The notes under the pieces: generated by a model
Seen by the model: the letters and a program-made list of their open reading frames with translations, nothing else
The model's database searches: none
What the model was told of the DNA's origin: nothing
Part shown: positions 1 to 5,505 of the stretch, piece by piece
How positions within the stretch are numbered: position 1 is the stretch's first letter
How the letters are laid out: every line of letters begins with the position of its first letter
Made by a program: the position numbers and the translations under genes
Assembly: GCA_903925705.1 (NCBI GenBank)
Contig: CAIYGJ010000237.1
Location: 1-6,705, forward strand
DNA: 6,705 nt
Direction of reading: 5' to 3'
From: an uncultured Actinomycetes bacterium
GTDB taxonomy: Bacteria > Actinomycetota > Actinomycetes > S36-B12 > UBA5976

Positions 1-1059
1 CTAGACATTTCATCAACTATTGATGCGGTTGGTGGCGAGATGAATGCATTTACTTCTAAAGAAGTGACATGTTTCTATACCCGAGTACTTGATACCAGCG
101 TGCCTCAGGCAATTGATGTTCTAGTTGACATGATTACATCAGCGACAATCACAACGGTTGATGTCGATCAAGAGCGCCAAGTTGTACTTGAAGAAATTGC
201 GATGCGCGATGATGACCCAGCTGATTTAGTGCATGAGCAGTTTTCTAAAGCTATGTTTGGTGATGCGCCATTAGGTCGCTCGATTCTTGGAACTGTCGAG
301 AACATTTCGTCGCTATCGCGTCGCTCGATAAATAGCTTTTACAAGAAGTACTACACGCCAGATCGACTAATTGTTGCGGTAGCCGGAAACATCGATCATG
401 CAACTATTGTGAAACTGGTTCGCAAAGCCTTTAACCAAGGTGGATTCGCTCTCGATGGCGACGAAGCACCTTATGTATCTGTCAAAAGCAAGACAAAAGT
501 TTTGCAAACTGGAGGATACGTTAAACAAGACAAAACCACCGAGCAAGCGAACCTTGTTATTGGTGTTCCAGGTCTAGACCGAGCAGATGAGCGACGCTAC
601 ATCCAGTCAGTTTTCAACGCAGCACTTGGTGGCGGCATGTCTAGTCGCTTGTTCCAGGAAGTACGTGAAAAGCGCGGACTCGTTTACACAGTGTATTCAT
701 TTGGACAGCAGTTCCAAGATGCAGGAATGGCCGGCGTTTATGCGGGGTGCAGTCCAAAAAACCTAGATCAGGTTCGGGAAGTCATCACCAATGTGCTTGA
801 TGATGTGGCTAACAATGGCATCACTGCTGCTGAATTAGCTAAAGCTAAGGGGCAGGTGAGTGGTGGAATGGTTTTAGGACTAGAAGACACTTCATCTCGA
901 ATGAGCCGAATTGCCAGATCCGAGATGAACAATGGTTATGTGCCATCTGTTTCTGAGGTCCTTGATCGTGTTTCCGCGGTAACTTTGGATGAAGTGCATT
1001 CACTTGCACATCAGCTGTGGTTGCAGGATCGTCTTACTGCAGTTGTTGGACCGGAGTAA
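1..1059 (+). CDS. M16-family zinc metallopeptidase (insulinase/processing-peptidase-like), 5'-truncated by window edge
   Basis: The frame is open from base 1 (first codons L-D-I-S-S-T-I-D-A-V-G-G-E) to the TAA at 1057-1059, giving 352 residues. The ATG at 40 is internal: the preceding residues match the family's conserved DAVGGEMNAFTSKE stretch, so the true start lies upstream. Actinobacterial members are usually about 430-460 residues, so roughly 80-100 N-terminal residues are missing. These should include the HxxEH zinc-binding motif, which normally lies shortly before DAVGG. The third zinc ligand is probably Glu65 (window codon number) in QVVLEEIAMRDDDP. PDRLIVAVAGN (about 120-130) ends the first M16 domain. 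GGGMSSRLFQEVREKRGLVY (210-229) is the typical R/Y signature of the C-terminal M16 domain. Likely a soluble protease or peptidase; the substrate cannot be read from sequence. It lies 3 nt upstream of dapB and is probably cotranscribed with it. Confidence 0.93.
   Translation, partial: LDISSTIDAVGGEMNAFTSKEVTCFYTRVLDTSVPQAIDVLVDMITSATITTVDVDQERQVVLEEIAMRDDDPADLVHEQFSKAMFGDAPLGRSILGTVENISSLSRRSINSFYKKYYTPDRLIVAVAGNIDHATIVKLVRKAFNQGGFALDGDEAPYVSVKSKTKVLQTGGYVKQDKTTEQANLVIGVPGLDRADERRYIQSVFNAALGGGMSSRLFQEVREKRGLVYTVYSFGQQFQDAGMAGVYAGCSPKNLDQVREVITNVLDDVANNGITAAELAKAKGQVSGGMVLGLEDTSSRMSRIARSEMNNGYVPSVSEVLDRVSAVTLDEVHSLAHQLWLQDRLTAVVGPE
1053..1056 (+). promoter_or_regulatory. Shine-Dalgarno site for dapB
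   Basis: GGAG ends directly before the TAA stop of the M16 peptidase and sits 6 nt upstream of the dapB ATG. The ribosome site of dapB is therefore embedded in the last codons of the upstream gene, which fits one operon with coupled translation. It supports ATG 1063 as the start. Confidence 0.7.
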
Positions 1060-1062
1060 CTA

Positions 1063-1809
1063 ATGTCAAAGATTAAAGTAGGAGTTCTTGGCGCCAAAGG
1101 ACGTATGGGCGAAACTGTGTGCTCAGCCGTTGCACAGAGCTCTGACTGTGAATTAGTTGCAGCTATTGATGTCAATGACGACCTCATGGAACTTGTTTCA
1201 AGTGGTGCCGAGGTGGTTGTGGATTTCACAACCCCTAACTCAGTCGAGGCAAATCTTAAGTTCTTGGCGGAGCACAACATTCATGCAGTTGTTGGCACAA
1301 CAGGGTTTGATGCGGACAAATTAGCTACGGTAGAAAAGCAATTCGCAGCAAGTAAAGCTAATGCCGTAATCGCGCCAAACTTTGGACTTGCAGCAGTGCT
1401 AATGATGCAGTTTGCTGCTCAAGCAGCCCCACATTTCGAAAGTGTTGAAATCATCGAATTACATCATCCGCGTAAGGCTGATGCGCCGAGTGGAACTGCT
1501 CGCAGAACTGCGGAAATGATTGCTGAAGCACGTGCTGGAATGAAAGCCATGCCCGATGCAACAACAGATGAAATTCTAGGTGCACGTGGCGCTAACGTTT
1601 CTGGTGTCCCAGTGCACAGCATTCGAGCCCAAGGTTTAGTGGCCCATCAAGAAGTTGTGTTTGGTGGTCCAGGGGAGTCGTTGACAATTCGACACGATTC
1701 CTATGACCGAGAGTCATTTATGCCAGGCGTTTTACTTGCGGTTCGTAAAGTTTCTCAAACTCCAGGACTAACTTATGGACTAGAACACCTACTTGAACTA
1801 GGCAGCTAA
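1063..1809 (+). CDS. dapB: 4-hydroxy-tetrahydrodipicolinate reductase
   Basis: Cytoplasmic NAD(P)H-dependent reductase that follows DapA in the diaminopimelate/lysine pathway, producing tetrahydrodipicolinate for peptidoglycan and lysine. The 248 residues match the actinobacterial family length (about 245-250). Visible motifs: N-terminal Rossmann nucleotide-binding loop GAKGRMG (10-16); VVDFTTP (52-58); GTTGF (78-82); APNFGLAAVLMMQFA (104-118); and the family signature ELHHPRKADAPSGTA (132-146). In that signature H134 and K138 correspond to the catalytic His159/Lys163 pair of the E. coli enzyme. The C-terminal region GLVAHQEVVFGGPGESLTIRHDS resembles mycobacterial DapB closely. ATG 1063 has a good GGAG site and starts right before the Rossmann strand. 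The 3' end overlaps the convergent azlD by 12 nt. No key residue is missing. The partner gene dapA lies about 3.7 kb downstream, beyond the transporter block. Confidence 0.97.
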   Translation: MSKIKVGVLGAKGRMGETVCSAVAQSSDCELVAAIDVNDDLMELVSSGAEVVVDFTTPNSVEANLKFLAEHNIHAVVGTTGFDADKLATVEKQFAASKANAVIAPNFGLAAVLMMQFAAQAAPHFESVEIIELHHPRKADAPSGTARRTAEMIAEARAGMKAMPDATTDEILGARGANVSGVPVHSIRAQGLVAHQEVVFGGPGESLTIRHDSYDRESFMPGVLLAVRKVSQTPGLTYGLEHLLELGS

Positions 1810-2106
1810 TCCAAAGTATCTAAGTGCCGCAGCAGTTGCTGCTGCGATTAAGACGACAAATATAAAAGGTGCCTTGAACTTAAGAGCCACAGTAGCTGCT
1901 GCCAAAGCAGGAACTCGGGCATCTATTTCCAGAGTTTGGTTCGATGCAAAAGTTTGTACTGCAACTAATGCGCTCAACAATGAAATCGGCAGAAGCAAAA
2001 CAATTCTTTTAACGATCGGTTGCTCGAGTACGTGTGCTGGAATGACACTTCCGACATATTTGAGAACGTAGCAACCCGCTGCACCTGCAAGTACGGCAAA
2101 CCACAT
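1798..2106 (-). CDS. azlD: AzlD-type small subunit of branched-chain amino acid exporter
   Basis: Small, very hydrophobic protein of 102 residues from ATG 2106, or 103 from the GTG at 2109 immediately upstream in frame. Family size is about 100-110. Four hydrophobic stretches are visible, roughly residues 2-20, 34-51, 63-77 and 80-97. The loop RVPALAAATVALKFKAPFIFVV resembles the AzlD-family pattern. In known systems (AzlCD, Corynebacterium BrnFE) this subunit works with the large AzlC/BrnF subunit in the inner membrane to export branched-chain amino acids and methionine; that role is inferred by homology. It follows azlC with a 4-nt overlap (GTGA, start 2109) or a 1-nt overlap (TGATG, start 2106), so translational coupling is expected either way. 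I chose ATG because it is the stronger codon. Its 3' end overlaps the dapB 3' end by 12 nt in convergent orientation, and a GC-rich hairpin lies in its last codons. Confidence 0.85.
   Translation of the reverse strand: MWFAVLAGAAGCYVLKYVGSVIPAHVLEQPIVKRIVLLLPISLLSALVAVQTFASNQTLEIDARVPALAAATVALKFKAPFIFVVLIAAATAAALRYFGLAA
1828..1846. terminator. GC-rich perfect hairpin just past dapB, inside azlD 3' end (possible terminator)
   Basis: CGCAGCAG, loop TTG, CTGCTGCG forms a perfect 8-bp stem with a 3-nt loop, starting 18 nt after the dapB stop. No T-tract follows on either strand. Actinobacterial intrinsic terminators often lack a strong U-tract, so it could end dapB transcription or act on both convergent transcripts. 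The same bases encode an Ala-rich azlD segment (AAATAAA), so the repeat may be only a codon coincidence. Confidence 0.3.
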
Positions 2107-2810
2107 CACGACAATCGCCTACTTGTTACCCATCCGACAATTACCGAAACCAGAGCTGCAGCAAGTACCGGAATACCCGGTGGCACGAGAGGTGTAAACG
2201 CAAGTGCGATTAACGCGCCACCAAATGCCACAGTTAAATCGGTTCGTGATTTGATTTGCGGCCAAACTAACGCAAACAATCCAGCGGCAATAGCTGCGTC
2301 TAGGCCAAATGATTTTGGATCTCCGATTGCCGAAACGCTTATTGCACCAATAAAGGTAGCCAAGTTCCAAAGCAGATAAACCGAAAGTCCGGTTGCCCAG
2401 AATGCTAGGCGAGAGGCCCGACCTTCAAACGCGTCCTCATCTTGGGCTAAGCCCATCGCAGTTGATTCATCAATTGTGAGTTGAACGGCAACCAAACGAC
2501 CTGGCCCAGAAGTCTTGAGGATTGGTGTCATGCGCATCGAGTAGGCAGCATTTCTAGTACCCATTAGCCAAGAGGCAATCACCGCTGTAAGTGCAGTTCC
2601 CCCAGAGGCAAGAGTGCTAACGAGGGTAAATTGACTTGCGCCAGTAAACATCAGTAGAGAAAGTGCCATGGTCTGGGGGATGGTTAGGCCAGTTGTGGTA
2701 CCTAAAGCTCCAAAAGACACCCCGTACATTGCGACAGCGAAACCAATGCTGGCAGCATTCCCAACAATTTGTCGGCGAGCGGTATTCCATTCGGTTTGGG
2801 CGGCATTCAT
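2106..2810 (-). CDS. azlC: AzlC-type large subunit of branched-chain amino acid exporter
   Basis: Integral membrane protein of 234 residues, typical for the AzlC/BrnF family. After a short polar N-terminus (1-17) the conserved first domain follows: GFAVAMYGVSFGALG (23-37), GLTIPQTMALSLLMFTGASQF (41-61, with the family-typical G-x-S-Q-F), then ASWLMGTRNAAYSMRM (79-94, with the conserved N-x-x-Y-S region). Further hydrophobic segments lie at about 137-160, 172-186, 193-209 and 212-228. With AzlD it should form an exporter of branched-chain amino acids, relieving intracellular excess; substrate preference is inferred from the family. The ATG at 2810 leaves a normal N-terminus and only 34 nt to the divergent EamA gene. 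No Lrp-type regulator gene is adjacent, unlike the brnFE locus of corynebacteria. The stop TGA overlaps the azlD start. Confidence 0.9.
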   Translation of the reverse strand: MNAAQTEWNTARRQIVGNAASIGFAVAMYGVSFGALGTTTGLTIPQTMALSLLMFTGASQFTLVSTLASGGTALTAVIASWLMGTRNAAYSMRMTPILKTSGPGRLVAVQLTIDESTAMGLAQDEDAFEGRASRLAFWATGLSVYLLWNLATFIGAISVSAIGDPKSFGLDAAIAAGLFALVWPQIKSRTDLTVAFGGALIALAFTPLVPPGIPVLAAALVSVIVGWVTSRRLS

Positions 2811-2819
2811 AGTCCGTTA

Positions 2820-2825
2820 AACCTA
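2820..2825 (-). promoter_or_regulatory. Candidate -10 element for azlCD
   Basis: On the minus strand TAGGTT (TANNNT pattern) lies 9 nt upstream of the azlC ATG. Transcription from it would begin within a few bases of the start codon, giving a leaderless or nearly leaderless mRNA. No -35 match is visible at the expected distance, which would fall inside the divergent gene. Judged by eye only. Confidence 0.35.
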
Positions 2826-2831
2826 TCGCAT

Positions 2832-2837
2832 TAGCCT
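2832..2837 (+). promoter_or_regulatory. Candidate -10 element for the EamA transporter gene
   Basis: TAGCCT (TANNNT) ends 7 nt before the ATG at 2845, so transcription would start at or next to the start codon. An AGGA at 2839-2842 is only 2 nt from the ATG, too close for a normal Shine-Dalgarno site, which favours a leaderless transcript. No clear -35 hexamer is present. Confidence 0.35.
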
Positions 2838-2844
2838 TAGGACC

Positions 2845-3744
2845 ATGGCAATAAATTTTCGGGGAATTGGGTATGCGCTTTTAGGCGTAACGATCTTTTC
2901 TTTCACGCTACCGATGGTCAAGCTCGCCTTACCAGCATTCTCACCTTGGACTTTGACTTTTGGTCGGGCAACACTGGCAGGAGTCTTAGCCATTTGCTTT
3001 CTCGGCTTTGCTCGAATCAAGCTTCCCGAACGAAGATTGCTGTTGCCGATATTTGTTACCGCCGGTGGCATTGTTATCGGCTGGCCAATTTTGACGACGT
3101 TGGCTTTACAGGAAACAACTAGTGCACATGCAGCAGTAATTACTGCTGGCCTTCCACTTGCAACGGCAATACTTGCAGTTTTTCGATTACACGAACATGT
3201 TCCCAAGACATTTTGGATAGCGGCATTAATTGGCACGTTAACACTTGTCATCTACGCGTTAATTCGAGGCGGGCAAGAAGGTGGAAGTTTGGCATCGAAC
3301 ATATACCTAGTTGGTGCCGTCATTGCAGCTGCAATCGGTTACGCGGAAGGCGCCATACTTTCTAAGGAAATGCCGGGCTGGCAAGTTGTTTCGTGGTGTG
3401 TTGTCTTGATGCTTCCGCTAACAATGCCAGGATTTTTTGTCTCACTTTGGTTAGGCCGGGAAAGCCACTCTGTTTCGGCGATTCCAATCCTTGCGTTTCT
3501 ATTTACTTCATTCGGGTCGATGTATTTCGGATTTTTCGCCTGGTACCGCGGTTTGTCTGAACTCGGGGTGGCAAAAGGTTCCCAAGTCCAATTGATCCAA
3601 CCGCTCTTGACGCTGTTATGGTCGGCTATCTTGCTGAACGAAGTAGTCACAGGGGCCACCTTGATGGCAGCCAGTGTCGTTATTGTCTGCATCTCAATTG
3701 TCCAAAGATTGCGGATCGTTTCAGCCAAAAAATCGCTAACTTAG
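2845..3744 (+). CDS. EamA-domain (DMT superfamily) inner-membrane transporter
   Basis: Protein of 299 residues with the two-fold repeat of EamA/DMT carriers: a first five-helix half at about 6-140 and a second at about 152-288. About ten hydrophobic helices are visible. Characteristic pieces are TLPMVKLALPAFSPWTLTFGRATLAG (21-46, the end of helix 1 into helix 2), the segment rich in small residues TTSAHAAVITAGLPLATAILAVFRLHEHV (91-119) ending the first half, and GVAKGSQVQLIQPLLTLLWSAILLNEVV (241-268), the conserved P...(L/I)xxxExx region of the second half. Family members move amino acids, drugs or other small metabolites, often outward; the substrate here cannot be assigned. It is divergent from the azlCD exporter with 34 nt between starts. 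ATG 2845 is chosen because it precedes the first helix correctly and matches the -10 spacing. The stop is TAG at 3742-3744. Confidence 0.9.
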   Translation: MAINFRGIGYALLGVTIFSFTLPMVKLALPAFSPWTLTFGRATLAGVLAICFLGFARIKLPERRLLLPIFVTAGGIVIGWPILTTLALQETTSAHAAVITAGLPLATAILAVFRLHEHVPKTFWIAALIGTLTLVIYALIRGGQEGGSLASNIYLVGAVIAAAIGYAEGAILSKEMPGWQVVSWCVVLMLPLTMPGFFVSLWLGRESHSVSAIPILAFLFTSFGSMYFGFFAWYRGLSELGVAKGSQVQLIQPLLTLLWSAILLNEVVTGATLMAASVVIVCISIVQRLRIVSAKKSLT

Positions 3745-3782
3745 GTGGTTTGCGCGTTCTTGGTTATTTCTGAAGCCTCGCT

Positions 3783-3811
3783 TTGCACGATACCAAAAGG
3801 GCAGGTAGGCT
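3783..3811 (+). promoter_or_regulatory. Candidate promoter of the FTR1 iron permease gene
   Basis: TTGCAC (3783-3788) and TAGGCT (3806-3811) are separated by exactly 17 nt, giving a plausible -35/-10 pair. Transcription would start near 3818, leaving a leader of about 55 nt before the ATG at 3873. It is the best-spaced promoter-like pair I see in the window. The -35 shares only the TTG core firmly with the consensus. Confidence 0.4.
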
Positions 3812-3812
3812 G

Positions 3813-3840
3813 ATTTATGTAACCAGATAGTTGCATAAAT
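3813..3840. promoter_or_regulatory. 28-bp imperfect palindrome upstream of the iron permease, possible operator
   Basis: ATTTATGTAAC, spacer CAGATA, GTTGCATAAAT: 11-bp arms with one mismatch (a G-U pair in RNA) around a 6-nt spacer. It begins 1 nt after the candidate -10 hexamer and covers the predicted start site, a usual position for a repressor operator. It is A+T-rich, unlike a terminator, and does not match the DtxR/IdeR consensus or a standard Fur box. As RNA it could also fold in the leader. A metal-responsive role is inferred only from the downstream gene. Confidence 0.45.
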
Positions 3841-3872
3841 AGCGATTATCCAGATTTGAAACGGATTGCCTA

Positions 3873-4727
3873 ATGTTCAGCAATTACTTGATTGGTCTTC
3901 GCGAAGGTATCGAAGCAGCCCTGGTTATTAGCATCCTGCTTACGTACTTAGTCCGAACCAACCGCAAACCGCTGATCAGATTTGTTTGGTACGGAGTGGC
4001 CGCCGCGATGGTGATGAGCATTCTCATAGCTGTTGGCTTAGAGACTATTTCTGGTGAACTTTCCGAAACGCTGGAGCCAATTTTCGCGGGCATTGTCTCA
4101 TTCGTAGCTGTTGGTTTTGTAACGTGGATGATTTTTTGGATGAAGCGTTCAGCAAGAACGATTAGTTCTGACTTAAGACAACAACTAGATAATGCTGCCG
4201 TATCTGGTGGTGCAATTGCTGTTGCTGCGATGGCATTCATTGCAGTGCTTCGAGAAGGTGCTGAAACAGCAATCTTTTTCTGGGCTGCTGCGCATGCAAC
4301 CGGTAATAGCGTGGCGTCAGTAGTTGGTCTGGTGCTCGGTCTCGGTACTGCAGTTATTGTCGGGTGGGTTTTTTATCGATCTACTTCAACAATTAACCTT
4401 TCTAAGTTCTTCAAAATCACCAGCATCCTGCTAGTTTTTGTTGCGGCTGGCGTGCTTTCATACGGAATTCATGAATTCCAAGAAGTCGGCTGGCTCCCAG
4501 GTGAAGACAATGTCTTGCTTGATCTAAGTGGTGTGCTTATCGAGGGGTCATTCTTGGCAACGTTGGCCGCCGGATTATTCAACTTGAAACCGACAACTAC
4601 GACTCTTCAGGTAATCGGATATGCGTCTTACTCAGTGACTGTGCTCTACTTCTTGCTCAGAAATAAGGTTGCGCCAAAAAGTCCAGAACTTGAGACCACA
4701 GAATTATCTACCGCACCAACTGCATAG
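3873..4727 (+). CDS. FTR1/EfeU-family high-affinity iron permease
   Basis: Membrane protein of 284 residues, close to E. coli EfeU (about 276). It carries both family-defining REGxE motifs: REGIE at 10-14 in the first helix and REGAE at 127-131 in the fourth. These glutamates and arginines are required for iron translocation in characterised FTR1/EfeU proteins. About seven hydrophobic segments are visible (roughly 6-27, 36-56, 69-90, 112-126, 143-168, 182-197, 245-263), plus the family-typical GIHEFQEVGWLPG (198-210). The C-terminal tail is polar. Bacterial FTR1 proteins usually act with the periplasmic EfeO and haem peroxidase EfeB; neither is encoded next to this gene, so a partner must lie elsewhere or the permease works alone. 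The start ATG 3873 places REGIE correctly in helix 1; only a weak GGA (3863-3865) serves as ribosome site. The adjacent palindrome suggests its own regulation. I left the symbol blank because efeU implies the full Efe operon. Confidence 0.92.
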   Translation: MFSNYLIGLREGIEAALVISILLTYLVRTNRKPLIRFVWYGVAAAMVMSILIAVGLETISGELSETLEPIFAGIVSFVAVGFVTWMIFWMKRSARTISSDLRQQLDNAAVSGGAIAVAAMAFIAVLREGAETAIFFWAAAHATGNSVASVVGLVLGLGTAVIVGWVFYRSTSTINLSKFFKITSILLVFVAAGVLSYGIHEFQEVGWLPGEDNVLLDLSGVLIEGSFLATLAAGLFNLKPTTTTLQVIGYASYSVTVLYFLLRNKVAPKSPELETTELSTAPTA

Positions 4728-4745
4728 ATGGCTAGGGTCGCCCGA

Positions 4746-4751
4746 TAGTCT
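4746..4751 (+). promoter_or_regulatory. Candidate -10 element of the thyX-dapA-rnj operon, leaderless thyX
   Basis: TAGTCT (TANNNT) is followed by 6 nt and then the GTG at 4758, the spacing expected for a transcript whose first base is the start codon. No Shine-Dalgarno sequence precedes the start, which supports a leaderless mRNA, a common actinobacterial arrangement. It decides the thyX start: GTG 4758 rather than the in-frame TTG at 4755, which would lie before the predicted first base. Confidence 0.45.
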
Positions 4752-4757
4752 AGTTTG

Positions 4758-5477
4758 GTGGCTCAAGAGATCTCATTTCGAAGCGATGTAACCGTCGAAT
4801 TGGTAAAACATTCGGCAGGTGATGCCGACGTGCTATGGGCAGCCCGTGTTTCAACTAAGGGTGATCAATCTGCAGTTGATGTGAATGCGGATTCTGCGGC
4901 ATCTGCAGGTTTGATCAACTATTTGATGCGAGACCGCCATGGCAGTCCCTTTGAACATTCAGTATTTACGTTCTTTGTGCAGGCGCCGATTTTCATGTGG
5001 CGTGAGCACTTTCGTCATCGGATGGCCAGTTACAACGAAGAATCTGGTCGCTATAAAGTTTTGGAACCAATTTTCTACACACCAGGACCAGAGCGAAAGC
5101 TGATTCAAATTGGCAAAGCGGGCGCTTACGAATTCGTTGATGGAACGCCAGAACAATTTGAATTAGTCACGGCAGAGACCAAGAAGGCATGCGAAGTCGC
5201 ATACGCATCGTATGAATCAATGCTGGATGCTGGTGTTGCTCGCGAAGTTGCTCGAATTGTTTTGCCTGTGACTATTTACAGCTCTGCATACGTAACTATG
5301 AATGCGCGGGCACTGATGAATTTCTTAAGTTTGCGACGTAAAGCAGAAGGATCTCACTTCCCATCCTTCCCACAACGCGAAATTGAAATGGTTGCAGAAA
5401 AGTACGAATTAGAGTTCGAGCGACTCATGCCACTTACCCACGCATCATTTGTGGCTAATGGCCGAGTCGCTCCATAG
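4758..5477 (+). CDS. thyX: Flavin-dependent thymidylate synthase
   Basis: Converts dUMP to dTMP using FAD, NADPH and methylene-tetrahydrofolate; cytoplasmic homotetramer and the actinobacterial alternative to, or companion of, ThyA. From GTG 4758 the protein has 239 residues. The family signature RHRx7S is intact in FRHRMASYNEESGRY, with RHR at 86-88 and S at 96. Other conserved parts are HGSPFEH (61-67), the VAREVARIVLPVTIYS helix (160-175) and NARALMNFLSLRRK (182-195), which carries substrate-binding positions. No key residue is missing. The gap to the FTR1 stop is 30 nt and holds only the -10-like TAGTCT. dapA follows after 28 nt, and I infer one thyX-dapA-rnj transcript. An in-frame TTG at 4755 would add one residue, but I consider it less likely. 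Confidence 0.96.
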   Translation: MAQEISFRSDVTVELVKHSAGDADVLWAARVSTKGDQSAVDVNADSAASAGLINYLMRDRHGSPFEHSVFTFFVQAPIFMWREHFRHRMASYNEESGRYKVLEPIFYTPGPERKLIQIGKAGAYEFVDGTPEQFELVTAETKKACEVAYASYESMLDAGVAREVARIVLPVTIYSSAYVTMNARALMNFLSLRRKAEGSHFPSFPQREIEMVAEKYELEFERLMPLTHASFVANGRVAP

Positions 5478-5505
5478 TGAAAACTGAAAGTGATTGGGTG
5501 AGACT

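Noticed and set aside
40..42. ATG at 40 as the start of the M16 peptidase
   Set aside because: The 13 codons before it remain open and match the conserved DAVGGE segment of the family, so the gene begins before the window.
2020..2379. Open frame of 119 codons on the plus strand antisense to azlC and azlD
   Set aside because: Low-complexity composition with no recognisable domain, lying opposite two well-supported membrane protein genes; a shadow frame.
2823..3251. Open frame of 142 codons on the minus strand under the EamA gene
   Set aside because: Antisense of a clear transporter gene, no family resemblance, and it would run into the azlC promoter region.
3800..3818. Possible DtxR/IdeR iron box around AGGTAGGCTGATTTA upstream of the FTR1 gene
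   Set aside because: Aligned on AGGCT, only about 10 of 19 positions fit the TTAGGTTAGGCTAACCTAA-type consensus, and the two halves are not symmetric. The clearer palindrome is the separate one at 3813-3840.
3884..4240. Open frame of 118 codons on the minus strand under the FTR1 gene
   Set aside because: Mirror of codon usage in the real permease gene; no motif or ribosome site.
4732..4748. CTAGGGTCGCCCGATAG as a terminator hairpin between FTR1 and thyX
   Set aside because: Only a GGG/CCC stem pairs cleanly and no T-tract follows; it overlaps the more convincing -10 of thyX.
5478..5505. Separate promoter or riboswitch (for example lysine type) ahead of dapA
   Set aside because: Only 28 nt are available between thyX and dapA, too short for a riboswitch, and no -10/-35 pair is visible.
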